Shown here in pieces: positions 32,686-41,995 of a stretch of 64,000 bases of DNA (position 1 is the stretch's first letter; the number at the start of each line of letters is the position of its first letter). The notes below the pieces were generated by a model, which was not told the origin of the DNA, made no database searches, and was given only the letters and a program-made list of their open reading frames with translations. The stretch comes from a bacterium. Lineage in GTDB: Bacteria; Orphanbacterota; Orphanbacteria; Orphanbacterales; Orphanbacteraceae. Location of the stretch: assembly GCA_025782575.1 (NCBI GenBank), contig JALGYY010000046.1, forward strand, positions 1 through 64,000, given 5' to 3'. The position numbers and the translations under genes are program-made.

Positions 32686-35061
32686 CTAGCGTATCAGTAC
32701 GACTTTTCTTGTTTCGAGTACTTCATTCCCCCCTCTTAAACGAATGAAGTAGACACCCTGGGGAAGATCCTCTCCCGCATCATTCTTGCCGTACCAGGTG
32801 ATCGGGTCCGTCCGAATCCCCTCCAATGCGTGGAACGGAGCGAAGTGCCGAACACGGCGTCCCGCGATGTTGAACACATCAAGTTCTACGCGAACCTCCT
32901 TGAATGCCGCTCGCGTTGCCAGCACGCCTTGTGGGGCACCATCGGTCGGGGGCGGAAGATTGTCAGGTCTGTCCCCGCCATCGCTCCCCGGCTTTCCGCC
33001 GCCCCCCGAGCGCTCAGCTGGCTCCCCTCGGGGAACACGGTAGGAAATGACGGTCTGATGCCTGAATGGATTGGGTGTAATCGTCGAGAGAAACTCACCC
33101 CGTTTGATCGGAGACGGCGCCTCGAGTTCCGAGGACCAGTCCCATTCGAGTCCGAGCCCGCGGACAACCAGGCGATAGGTGAACCTCTCGCCCGGTCTTG
33201 CCTGGTGGTCGTAGAGTTCATATGCCCGATTGTCGACCAACCGGAACTGATCGACCACCTCGGCGTTCCCTTCCAGATCCTCCCTGTAGAGAGTCGCCTG
33301 AGAGCCGAAGGCTCCGCCGAAAACCTTGAAACTGATACGGATATCGCCGTCGAAATCAGGTTGTACATCGAAACCGTGAATGGCGATCGCTTTTACAAAG
33401 AGATCGAACTGCTCCTCGAAGCGATCGAATGACTCATTTCCGGCATCATTAACCGCCCGGAGAGTGATCCTGTGCTGGCCCCCGGGAAGGGACTCGGGGA
33501 CGAACGTATGTTCCAGGCTCTTGGACAACTCAGGCCACCCTCCTTCGGGATCGGCGAAGAACCAGTTGCCGTCGTCAATCTTGAATATGATGTGCTCGAT
33601 CCGGTTGAACGTAATTGAATGGCGCCTGGTGTTTGTTGCCGAGCCGATAACCCGATTGGGGAGAGGGACCTCTTCCACGCGTACATGGATTTCTGGAAAT
33701 GTAGTGGTGATCGTATCGGGCAGTACCCCTCGCCCTGTGTGCTGGCGGATGAACGGATAGGTGTCGAGCACATCCGGAATGCCGTCATCGTCCTCATCCG
33801 CCCATCCCAGCATGGCGCGGGTGTACTCGCAGAGTGCGTCGGCGGGACTCGCCATGGCGCAACGGGTCCGGCGCTGAGCGCAGACCCAGTCCCTGTTCTG
33901 ACTGTTTCGATTCTGGACGGCCAGGTAACCTGATACTGCTCTGCATGGACTGGAGGTTCCGCCGGGAGGATACTCATCGAGCGCGTAGTAGAGGTGGGCT
34001 GCTTCATGAATCAGGAGGCCGGAGAGAGTCAGGTTTCCGACCCTCCCGTCCGAACCGGCGGGTGCGACTAGGAACGGGCCGCCCAGATGGGCGAATGCCG
34101 CATAATTCGTCCCCGTGAACTGGTCGACGTTCGGCAGGAAGATTGTAACGGCCCACTCCGCTTCCAAACGCGTCCTGAGCGAGTCCATATATTCGTACAC
34201 AGGTCCGAAGGGAGTTTCTTTTGTCTCCCAGTCGTAGCCCATATTCCCCATCAACTCGTTCACCCACTCTGCCTGATCGAGATGGGGTGGTGTGGTTCTG
34301 AAATTCCGTAGCGTTTCGATGTCGTTCTGGAAATCATAGATAAAGATTGTCCGAGGATAAGATCCCATCTGACTGGCGAGAAAACCGAAGGCGGCCCGTA
34401 CCTCCTCGTGAATCCTCTGGCGATCCTGGGTGGCGTGCACGGTTCCCGGTCTGTTGGGAAGGACGATTCCCACTGCGTTTCGTCCCATGAGCCATTCAGA
34501 GGTTTGTAAAATACTCGCCCCCGAAGCACGTCCGTAAACCCGGCTGGAGTCCGCGGTCTGCTTCGCCGAGCCATCCGATGAATGCTCTTCAGAATAAAAC
34601 ACTTTGCAGCCGGCTGAGCTCTCCAGCCAGGACTTGTCCACCGGCGGACTGAAAGAGCTGGATTCCCCTTCGTGATTGAAGGAGCCGATAATGTCGAGTT
34701 CAGACTGGGTCGCGGTCTTGAGACGGGCCGTCGAAACAGGCCGTCGATGAAATTCGGCTACCCGTTTGTCGTTCCGGATCATTCGTTCGAGTTCTTCGGG
34801 AACCTGACCGATGATAATGCCCGAGGGGTAGACGTGCGGGAGCCAGGCGCCTCGATCGGAATACTCATCGATGAAATCGTAGACCGTTTGCATCTGGAGA
34901 GGGTGAAGAATGATAAGGCCGTCGGATATTGTGGATTCGAATGCGGCCGCCGGTAGAGGGGAGATCAAGAGGATCAGAATAGTGGCCAGCAGAAAAGCCG
35001 CGAACCCCCGCGATGGCCGGGAATCGCGCCTGACGACCACGGGAAATAAGCGATTCAGCAT
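32686..35061 (-). CDS. Secreted zinc-metallopeptidase-like protein with C-terminal sorting-type domain
   Basis: 791 residues with a signal peptide (FLLATILILLISPLPAAA). Mid-protein IHEAAHLYYALDEYPPG has the HExxH zinc motif plus a distal Asp/Glu-Tyr as in M64-like metzincins; CEYTRAMLGWADEDDDGIPDVLD has a calcium-loop-like run. Immunoglobulin-like segments follow, and the last ~90 residues are a FlgD/type-9-like domain (VELDVFNIAGRRVRHF ending LETRKVVLIR) interrupted by a Gly/Pro-rich insertion. The ATG at 35061 with GGGAG upstream is preferred over 35118. Extracellular protease activity is inferred from the zinc motif only. Confidence 0.78.
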   Translation of the reverse strand: MLNRLFPVVVRRDSRPSRGFAAFLLATILILLISPLPAAAFESTISDGLIILHPLQMQTVYDFIDEYSDRGAWLPHVYPSGIIIGQVPEELERMIRNDKRVAEFHRRPVSTARLKTATQSELDIIGSFNHEGESSSFSPPVDKSWLESSAGCKVFYSEEHSSDGSAKQTADSSRVYGRASGASILQTSEWLMGRNAVGIVLPNRPGTVHATQDRQRIHEEVRAAFGFLASQMGSYPRTIFIYDFQNDIETLRNFRTTPPHLDQAEWVNELMGNMGYDWETKETPFGPVYEYMDSLRTRLEAEWAVTIFLPNVDQFTGTNYAAFAHLGGPFLVAPAGSDGRVGNLTLSGLLIHEAAHLYYALDEYPPGGTSSPCRAVSGYLAVQNRNSQNRDWVCAQRRTRCAMASPADALCEYTRAMLGWADEDDDGIPDVLDTYPFIRQHTGRGVLPDTITTTFPEIHVRVEEVPLPNRVIGSATNTRRHSITFNRIEHIIFKIDDGNWFFADPEGGWPELSKSLEHTFVPESLPGGQHRITLRAVNDAGNESFDRFEEQFDLFVKAIAIHGFDVQPDFDGDIRISFKVFGGAFGSQATLYREDLEGNAEVVDQFRLVDNRAYELYDHQARPGERFTYRLVVRGLGLEWDWSSELEAPSPIKRGEFLSTITPNPFRHQTVISYRVPRGEPAERSGGGGKPGSDGGDRPDNLPPPTDGAPQGVLATRAAFKEVRVELDVFNIAGRRVRHFAPFHALEGIRTDPITWYGKNDAGEDLPQGVYFIRLRGGNEVLETRKVVLIR

Positions 35062-35171
35062 TTCGTTTTCTCCCGTAAGGCTGTGGGAGCTAGCTACGGG
35101 CCTACCCGTAAACAACATACGAAGATATCGGACCGATCGTCAACCCCGGGGGACCTTGATGGCTGCCATTA

Positions 35172-35180
35172 TGCTACAAT
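35172..35180 (+). promoter_or_regulatory. Extended -10 element upstream of sulfatase-like gene
   Basis: TGCTACAAT ends about 32 bases before the ATG at 35212; a TTGATG lies upstream but only 13 bases away, too close for a normal -35, so recognition would rest on the TGn extension. Confidence 0.4.
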
Positions 35181-35211
35181 GCGCGGGGCCCGATCTCCAG
35201 TCGTGGGTGTG

Positions 35212-36582
35212 ATGAGCCGAATACTTTTTACAGCTACGATGCTCCTGCTGTTCGTCTCGTGCGGCGCGGTGCCCGAGAGACGTGTCGACTTCGTGTTCCT
35301 GATTACGCTGGACACCACGCGGGCCGACCGGCTCGGATGTTACGGCAATCGAAGCGCTTCCACTCCGTCACTTGACCGTCTGGCAGCACAGGGTCTCCTC
35401 TTTGAGACGTGTATTGCTCCCGTTCCGACCACCCTTTCTTCCCATGTGTCGATTCTCAGCTCTCTCTATCCGAGAAGCCACCACATTCCCCGAAACGGAT
35501 TTCGGGTGCCCGAAGACCTCGAAATGCTTCCGAAGATACTCGGTGCGAAGGGCTTTCGGACCGCCGCGTTCATAGGAGCCTACCCCCTTCACAGCGACTT
35601 CGGTCTACACAGGGGATTCGATGTCTACGATGATGATCTCGATGAGTCACCGGCGGGAGGAGAGGTGGAGCGGAGAGCGGACGCAGTGACGTCCCGGGCA
35701 ATCTCCTGGCTCGCGTCAGTGCAGGATGATCCGTTCTTCTTATGGGTCCACCTTTTTGATCCCCACTGGCCGTATGATCCTCCTGAGCCGTTTGATCGGC
35801 TGGGGCGTCTCCCGCCCGGTCGTTTCGATACAGCGGACCTGGATGATCTGATGGATATCCGTTTTCGCCGGCGTCCTTATGATGACGGGGATCATGCCGC
35901 TTTCCTGGCCGCATATGATGGCGAGCTCGCTTTTCTCGATCGCCGACTCGGTGAACTCCTTGACTCGATTCCACGCGACAAAAGGGAGAGAATGCTGATC
36001 GTCGTGGCGGCTGATCATGGAGAGAGCTTCGGTGAACACAATTACTATTTCGATCATGGTGATTTCGTCTGGGATAACGAAATCCGGGTCCCTCTCATTC
36101 TGTCCGGACCGGGGCTGTTCCCCGATGCGTCCGTCATAACAGAACCGGTCGAGCTGATCGATCTGGCACCCACTATTCTGGAGGCGGCCGGGATCAGGAT
36201 TCCTCGCGCATTCGAGGGGAGGAGCCTCCTATCCGCAGCCGACCGCCCCCTTGAGGCGAAGCCTGCCGTCAGCGAGGCGAGCAAGCCCTGGAATGTGGAA
36301 GTGGAATCAGAGTGGCAGAATCGGTACAAGGCAAAGGCGGTTCGAACCGATGAATGGAAGTACATGCTCATCCCATTCACGGGACGGAAAGAGCTCTATC
36401 ACCTGGCCAGCGATCCGGGAGAAACCCGAAACGTCATCCGTCGCCACCCTGAAGTCGCTGACCGAATGGAGGAGGAGCTGACGGATTGGATCCGCCGACG
36501 AGATCCGGGATTTCAGATCGGCGATCTGACCGGGCAGAAAGAGGTTCGAGAAAAACTGAAAGCCTTACAGTACGTAAAATGA
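35212..36582 (+). CDS. Sulfatase-family lipoprotein
   Basis: 456 residues; leader TATMLLLFVSCG suggests lipidation. Alkaline-phosphatase-superfamily fold with LITLDTTRADRLGCYGN (metal ligands), VAADHGESFGEHNYYFDHG (second metal pair) and a C-terminal YHLASDPGETRNVI typical of sulfatases. As in the TPR-fused relative at 27447, the (C/S)xPxR site is replaced: VPTTLSSHVSILSSLYP. This argues against a formylglycine sulfatase and fits a phospho- or other transferase or hydrolase. The next gene starts inside its stop (ATGA), so the two lipoproteins are coupled. It opens the glycan cluster. Confidence 0.85.
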   Translation: MSRILFTATMLLLFVSCGAVPERRVDFVFLITLDTTRADRLGCYGNRSASTPSLDRLAAQGLLFETCIAPVPTTLSSHVSILSSLYPRSHHIPRNGFRVPEDLEMLPKILGAKGFRTAAFIGAYPLHSDFGLHRGFDVYDDDLDESPAGGEVERRADAVTSRAISWLASVQDDPFFLWVHLFDPHWPYDPPEPFDRLGRLPPGRFDTADLDDLMDIRFRRRPYDDGDHAAFLAAYDGELAFLDRRLGELLDSIPRDKRERMLIVVAADHGESFGEHNYYFDHGDFVWDNEIRVPLILSGPGLFPDASVITEPVELIDLAPTILEAAGIRIPRAFEGRSLLSAADRPLEAKPAVSEASKPWNVEVESEWQNRYKAKAVRTDEWKYMLIPFTGRKELYHLASDPGETRNVIRRHPEVADRMEEELTDWIRRRDPGFQIGDLTGQKEVREKLKALQYVK

Positions 36583-37904
36583 TGCAACTGATACTGATTC
36601 TAATCGGAGCTATGGCGATCCTGTCCGGTTGCGGCGACACCCCGCTCCCGGAGAGAGTCGTTCTGCTCGGTCTCGACGCCGCCGATCCTCTCGTGATCGA
36701 GGTCCTCCGGGAGCGGGGGGAGCTCCCCCATTTCGATCGGCTGATCGGTGAAGGCGTATCGTGCCGTCTCCGAGTGAAAGAACCCATCTTCTCACCCATC
36801 ATCTGGACCAGCATTCTGACAGGATTCAAACCGGAGAATCATGGCATCAACAGTTTCACTCTCGCGTCCGGCCAGGAGGGAGGGGTGCGCATCCCTGTGA
36901 CGTCCAACATGCGGAGGAGGAGGGCCGTGTGGGACATCATTGGTAGTGGAGACCGGACCGTGGGCGTGGTCGGCCACTGGGTCACCTGGCCCGCCGAACC
37001 GGTGAACGGTTTTCTACTCTCCAACTACACCTGGCCCCCGAGCACCGAGTATGAAAAGGAGTGGGCCCCTTCAGCGGACTGGGATACCGTCGGCCTCCGG
37101 AGCTGGCCTGACGGAGTCGAACAGGGAGTGCTCGATGCCGTGGATGAGGAGCGCTTTCTCGGTGAGCGGCATTTCAAGGGAGCCGGTATGCTGGATCCTG
37201 CCCTTACTCACTATCTGCGGAAAGATCTTCGCTATCTGAACGCCGGCCTCGCCCTGTTCGACCGGGAGAATCCCGATTTCTTTACTTTGTATATGGAGGG
37301 AATCGATTTCTTCCAGCACAGACTCTGGTTGATGCATTCGTATTATGAGAATCAACGATTCGGCGCTTCGCTGAATGGGCTTCCCGAACCGGAATCTCCC
37401 CTGCCCGCTCGGTTTCTCGGTCGCATTGGGCCGATGGTCGCCGACTCCTACCGGCTCGCCGATCGATTGATCGGCTTGATTCTCGACCGGCTGGACCTGG
37501 AGAAGGACGTTTTGATCGTCGTTTCCGATCACGGGTTCCGATCCTACCCGGAGGGAACGAAGCTGCATGTGGGGGACGATAAGTACGAAGAGCTCCCCTT
37601 CTGGCACAGCGATACGGGCGTTCTCTATGCCGCGGGGCCTCCGTTCAAGAGAGGGAAGCGGGGCGTTATCATCCGGCCGGAAGACGTAACCCTTATCGTG
37701 CTCGCCGCATTCGGCATCTCCCGCGGAGCGGACATGGACGGCGAGGCACCCGAAGCGATCTTCAGTCGTCCGTTTCTGCGGGCCCATCCGATCGAGTCGA
37801 TCAGCACATATGAGACGGGAGCGAGGGGGGACGAAGCCCCGATCGAATCTCCCTATGATGAGAGCATCAGGGAGATGCTCCGGAGCCTCGGTTACCTTGA
37901 CTAG
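36579..37904 (+). CDS. Alkaline-phosphatase-superfamily phosphodiesterase-like lipoprotein
   Basis: 441 residues with a perfect lipobox (AILSGCG). Type I phosphodiesterase/nucleotide-pyrophosphatase-like: VVLLGLDAADPLVIEVLRERGELPHF, IIWTSILTGFKPENHGI with the Thr-type nucleophile region, EGIDFFQHRLW, and VIVVSDHGFRSYPEG carrying metal ligands. The C-terminus MLRSLGYLD is also common in these families. It overlaps the sulfatase-like gene and precedes the DUF2723 protein by 11 bases. Likely substrate is a surface or lipid-linked phosphodiester; unproven. Confidence 0.82.
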   Translation: MMQLILILIGAMAILSGCGDTPLPERVVLLGLDAADPLVIEVLRERGELPHFDRLIGEGVSCRLRVKEPIFSPIIWTSILTGFKPENHGINSFTLASGQEGGVRIPVTSNMRRRRAVWDIIGSGDRTVGVVGHWVTWPAEPVNGFLLSNYTWPPSTEYEKEWAPSADWDTVGLRSWPDGVEQGVLDAVDEERFLGERHFKGAGMLDPALTHYLRKDLRYLNAGLALFDRENPDFFTLYMEGIDFFQHRLWLMHSYYENQRFGASLNGLPEPESPLPARFLGRIGPMVADSYRLADRLIGLILDRLDLEKDVLIVVSDHGFRSYPEGTKLHVGDDKYEELPFWHSDTGVLYAAGPPFKRGKRGVIIRPEDVTLIVLAAFGISRGADMDGEAPEAIFSRPFLRAHPIESISTYETGARGDEAPIESPYDESIREMLRSLGYLD

Positions 37905-37915
37905 CCGGGTGAATC

Positions 37916-40501
37916 ATGGGGTTTGACCGGCGTTATGCGGCGGGGTCTGCGATCCTTCTTATCGCGCTCGCTCTCTACCTGGGAACACTGTCACGTGGCA
38001 TCCAGCCGGGGGACGGTCCGGAACTGACCGTCTCATCGGCGCATCTGGGCATTCCCCACCCTTCGGGTTACCCCACATACACCATGGTCGGGAGGTTGTT
38101 CAGTCTGATACCGGCCGGGTCACAGGCTGTCCGGGCCAATCTGTTCGCGGCGGTCTGTGGCGCGGGCGCCGTAACGGTTTTCGGAATCTGGCTGCTTCGG
38201 ATTTCGGGGAGCCTGATCGGCGCGCTCTTCGCTGCGGGCGCCCTGGCGACATCACTTACGCTCTGGAGAGAATCGACCTCCGCCGAAGTGTACTCGCTCT
38301 CGGCCCTTTTTCTGACCCTGCTTCTCGCCTCCCTGCCGGAGCGCCGGGGAGACGGTCGGTTTCCGCTGTTCTGCTATCTGTGGGGACTCGCCCTCACGAA
38401 TCATCTCTCTCTGGTTTTTCTGTTTATTCCGTTCGCTGTTTTCGGATTCACCCGTGCCCGTCCGAACAGGAGTCAGTTTTTCGGAGGGGTAATCCTCTTC
38501 CTTCTCGGCCTGACACCCTATCTCTATCTCCCCATTCGAAGCGCCCAGGCTCCGCTCTGGAACTGGGGATTCCCTGCCCAACTCGATCCGTTTCTCGTCC
38601 ATGTTCTGGGCCAGGGCTACTGGGGATACCTGGCCGAAGGGGATTCATGGAGCCGTCTCGTCGAATGGACCGGCGGATTTCGGAGGGAGGCCACGTGGGC
38701 GGGGCTGCTGCTTGTACCGGCCGGCGCGTTCGTCATGCGACGCCAGGCGAGAGATCTCCTTCTGCTTGTTTTTGGCGGCACGCTCTTGAGCCTCGCCTAC
38801 ACGCTTCATTTTCATATAAACGATCCGGAAGCCTATTTTCTCCCCGTGACGATCCTGTTGCTTGTTCCTGTGCCGTTTGCCGTCAGGTATCTGGGGCGGC
38901 CCCGGATCGTGGCCGTAGTTCTTGTTCTGTTTCTCGGAGCGCAGTTCCTGTCGAATCGTGCGGAGTGTGACCGGCGGACGCAGAGAGTCCTTGATGAATA
39001 CATAAACAATCTGCTGATGACTTTCGATGTGGGTGGAACTGTTATCGTGGAAGGTGACAATGAAACATTCGGCCTGCTCTACGCAATGGAAGGGGATGGT
39101 CGCCGGACTGATCTCACTCTCTGGAACTCCGTTCTCGATCTGATGCCCGAGGGGCCGCTCTTCCATGACGTCGTTCTGACTGAGCGTGCGCCCGGTTGGA
39201 AGAGAAAGGCGATTCGTTCCGCGATTGCAGAAGGGCGGCCGGTCTACACGACGGTTGAAAGCGACATGATCCGGGCAGAAGGATTCGAACTTCGGCCGCA
39301 AGGCCTTTCGTTTCAATACGAACGATTCGGTGAACCCCGGACAGGCGATTCAGATTCCCTCTGGTCTCTCTATGGAAGAGAGAGTGTCGGTCGCGTGGAT
39401 CACCGGTCCGGCTACCTCACTCGGATTCTGGCATCGCTCTATCCGATCCAGGAGAGCCGGAATCTACAGGAAACAGGGGAGCTGGAAGAGGCGGCACGTT
39501 TGCTTCGTGAGGCGGAGGAGAGGGGGGAGGGGATCGGGGTCGTCTGGAACAGTGTCGGCCTCGCCCACGAGCGGGCGGGCGACAGGGAAGAGGCGATACG
39601 TCTCTTTCAAAAGGCGGCGGAAGTGGCGCGGGACGGGAAGCCCCGCTTCAACCTCGCCCGGTTATTCTTCGATGACGGGCGGATGGACGAGGCGGAACGG
39701 GAGGTTCGTTGGGTCGTGGAGAAAGACCCGTCCCTCCGCTACGCCGGATCGCTTTTGCTCGGCGCGATACTTGTTGATGCCGGAAGAACCGGCGAGGCGG
39801 CCGGAACCTATCGGGCCGCGTGGCGGGAACGGCCGGGTGAAACCGCTCCTCTGTTAGGACTGGCTGAAGTTTCACTCCGGAACGGCCATGTAGATGAGGC
39901 GCGTGAGCACTTTCGAGCGGCCGGCCGCATCCGGCCGGGTGCCGTCCGTGACGGTGAGTACCGGATTGCCACATACTTTGAATCGGAGGGGCGGCTCGAA
40001 GAAGCAGCAGCTGTTTATCGTTCGCTCGCCGGTGAGTCGATCTACGATCTCGGGGCGTTTCTTTCGCTCGCCATGGTCCGCGCCGAATCGGGCGCAGTGT
40101 CAGAGGCCGATTCACTTTTCGATTACGCACTCGCTATTGATCAGGGAGGTGCGGCGTACAACGCATACGCCTGGTCACTGGCGATGCGTGGAGAGAGGTT
40201 GAACGACGCAATCGAATTGGTCCGCGAGTCCAGGATGCGGGATCCGGACGATCCATACGCTGCCGACACGGAGGGATGGATTCTTCATCTCCTCGCGGAC
40301 GATGCGGCAGCGGTGAAGTCGCTCCGTGAGGCGAAGCGGCTCGGGCTCTCCACCGCCGGTCTTGATTATCGGCTGGGCATCGTACTCATCGGCCTGAACG
40401 GGCTCGGTGAGGGGCGTGCTCTTCTGACGCAGGCGCTTCTGGAAGATCCGGCATCGACTCATGCGTCCGAGGCGTACCGCCTTCTCGATCAGTCCGAATG
40501 A
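37916..40501 (+). CDS. DUF2723 membrane protein with C-terminal TPR arm (GT-C-like)
   Basis: 861 residues. The first ~350 are polytopic and carry the DUF2723 signature (GTLSRGIQPGDGPELTVSSAHLGIPHPSGYPTY cut into its parts GDGPEL and HPSGYPTYTM, TSLTLWRESTSAEVYSL, ALTNHLSLVFLF), related to protein O-mannosyltransferases; acidic residues sit in the first outer loop. A soluble part of about 140 residues follows, then eight or so TPR-like repeats (WNSVGLAHERAGDREEAIRLF, LGLAEVSLRNGHVDEAREHF). A lipid-linked-sugar transferase with a TPR substrate arm is plausible. Transfer activity is inference. Confidence 0.82.
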   Translation: MGFDRRYAAGSAILLIALALYLGTLSRGIQPGDGPELTVSSAHLGIPHPSGYPTYTMVGRLFSLIPAGSQAVRANLFAAVCGAGAVTVFGIWLLRISGSLIGALFAAGALATSLTLWRESTSAEVYSLSALFLTLLLASLPERRGDGRFPLFCYLWGLALTNHLSLVFLFIPFAVFGFTRARPNRSQFFGGVILFLLGLTPYLYLPIRSAQAPLWNWGFPAQLDPFLVHVLGQGYWGYLAEGDSWSRLVEWTGGFRREATWAGLLLVPAGAFVMRRQARDLLLLVFGGTLLSLAYTLHFHINDPEAYFLPVTILLLVPVPFAVRYLGRPRIVAVVLVLFLGAQFLSNRAECDRRTQRVLDEYINNLLMTFDVGGTVIVEGDNETFGLLYAMEGDGRRTDLTLWNSVLDLMPEGPLFHDVVLTERAPGWKRKAIRSAIAEGRPVYTTVESDMIRAEGFELRPQGLSFQYERFGEPRTGDSDSLWSLYGRESVGRVDHRSGYLTRILASLYPIQESRNLQETGELEEAARLLREAEERGEGIGVVWNSVGLAHERAGDREEAIRLFQKAAEVARDGKPRFNLARLFFDDGRMDEAEREVRWVVEKDPSLRYAGSLLLGAILVDAGRTGEAAGTYRAAWRERPGETAPLLGLAEVSLRNGHVDEAREHFRAAGRIRPGAVRDGEYRIATYFESEGRLEEAAAVYRSLAGESIYDLGAFLSLAMVRAESGAVSEADSLFDYALAIDQGGAAYNAYAWSLAMRGERLNDAIELVRESRMRDPDDPYAADTEGWILHLLADDAAAVKSLREAKRLGLSTAGLDYRLGIVLIGLNGLGEGRALLTQALLEDPASTHASEAYRLLDQSE

Positions 40502-40536
40502 GCGCCCGGGCCGAGCCGGATGATCGGGGATGCCGG

Positions 40537-41835
40537 CTAGGAAGACCGCCAGATGACGACTTTGTTCTTTCCTGATTTCTTTGCCAGGTAAAGTGCCTGA
40601 TCCGCTTTTTCGAGAAGGTCCTTCCGAAGCGCTTCCGGCTCTCCCTTGGTTCCGGTCTGGTCCGGGTAGACGGCAATCCCGATCGATGTGGTCAGGCTGA
40701 TCTTCTTCTTCCCGTCCAGCGGCACGGCCAGCTCGCTGACGAGAACCCGGATTCGTTCGCAGATCTGCTCCGCCTGATCCTTCGCGGCGCCCGGGAGCAG
40801 CAGGGCGAATTCTTCCCCTCCATAACGGGTGACCAGATCGATCTTTCTCACATGATCGTTCAGCAACCGCCCCACCGATGCGAGTACCCGATCCCCCACC
40901 GGATGACCATGGGTATTGTTGATTTCGCTGAAGTTGTCGAGATCGACCATCACGAGTGAAAGAGGGATCTCGTCACGGTTCGCACGGTCGAGTTCTCTCA
41001 GAATCTGCTCTTCAAAAAAGCGCCGGGTGAACACGCCGGTGAGCACATCGATATAAATCAGTTCTTCAAGAGCTCTCGCGTTACTCACCCGGCCGGCGGC
41101 GACGAGGGCCAGGAGGGAAAGAAGGCCGCGGTCCTGCTCGGAGAGGGAATCGGCGGAAGTGAGGAGAAGGTGGACTGCGCCGAGCGTCTTACCTCCTGCT
41201 CGCAGCGGGAGCGAGGCGATTGAACGGGCGCTTCCTCGCAACTGACGGGCGAGCGCAGGCTCGTCCCTGATGTCCGGGACGTAAATCGGATCCCCCCCCT
41301 GTTCGAAGTGTTCGCGGAACTGCTCGGCAATCCGGGGAGGTGCGGTCCCGTCGAGCGAACGCAGACCGCCATCCTCATAGAGATAGAATCGAATCTCCTG
41401 TGTGGAGAACTGAGCGCTCATATAGTCACCGACTTCGGCGAGAGCGCTCTGGAGGTCATCGTCGGATGTGCGGGTTACGATTCCGGTGATGAGGGACTCG
41501 AAAGCCTGGTTGTCGCCGGGGATCCCTGCGGGAAAAGACGGGCGGAACGGAAACTCGTACCTGTGTGGCGTACTGTCCGGCGGCTCGATCGTGATCGTCT
41601 GGAGCGATTCTCTGCTGAAGTAAACAGCCCCCGCCGATTCCTGATCTTCTGCTCCCCGCGTATAGAGTCCGTCGCCGCAAAGAGCCTCGAGCGCCAGGAT
41701 CGCTGTTCTCCAGAGTCCGCGCGGATCATCCTTCTGCAGCGCCTCTCGGATCAGTTGCTGGAGTGACTCATCCAGCCGGTCGACCGGCAGAACAGTTGCC
41801 AGGAGCTCACGATAGTCGGATTGTTCGGTGCTCAT
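40537..41835 (-). CDS. Diguanylate cyclase with GAF domain
   Basis: 432 residues: N-terminal helical part, a GAF-like sensor (about 130-250, including LAEVGDYMSAQFSTQEIRFY and GKTLGAVHLLLTSADS), then a GGDEF domain with intact active site RYGGEEFALLLPG and the guanine-binding DLDNFSEINNTHGHPVGD. It should make cyclic-di-GMP. No RxxD inhibitory site is obvious five residues before GGEEF. It is transcribed alone, convergent to the DUF2723 gene, and may balance the HD-GYP protein at 10941. Confidence 0.9.
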   Translation of the reverse strand: MSTEQSDYRELLATVLPVDRLDESLQQLIREALQKDDPRGLWRTAILALEALCGDGLYTRGAEDQESAGAVYFSRESLQTITIEPPDSTPHRYEFPFRPSFPAGIPGDNQAFESLITGIVTRTSDDDLQSALAEVGDYMSAQFSTQEIRFYLYEDGGLRSLDGTAPPRIAEQFREHFEQGGDPIYVPDIRDEPALARQLRGSARSIASLPLRAGGKTLGAVHLLLTSADSLSEQDRGLLSLLALVAAGRVSNARALEELIYIDVLTGVFTRRFFEEQILRELDRANRDEIPLSLVMVDLDNFSEINNTHGHPVGDRVLASVGRLLNDHVRKIDLVTRYGGEEFALLLPGAAKDQAEQICERIRVLVSELAVPLDGKKKISLTTSIGIAVYPDQTGTKGEPEALRKDLLEKADQALYLAKKSGKNKVVIWRSS

Positions 41836-41866
41836 CTGCTTTCCCTAGGTGTGATATACCGAATAT

Positions 41867-41896
41867 ATTTTACCATGCAGAACAGGCATCTCGCAA
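41867..41896 (-). promoter_or_regulatory. Candidate promoter for the diguanylate cyclase gene
   Basis: Minus strand: TTGCGA (41891-41896), 18-base spacer, TAAAAT (41867-41872) with TGG before it. The ATG at 41835 would follow a leader of about 25 bases with an AGGGA ribosome site. Confidence 0.5.
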
Positions 41897-41995
41897 GCAG
41901 GGTCGATGGCGGCTACCGACCGGGCGTGGTAATCTTGCCTCCATATTCTGCTCAGTTTTCTGCTGTGGCCTTCGGAGAGAGGCCCTGCAAGACCA

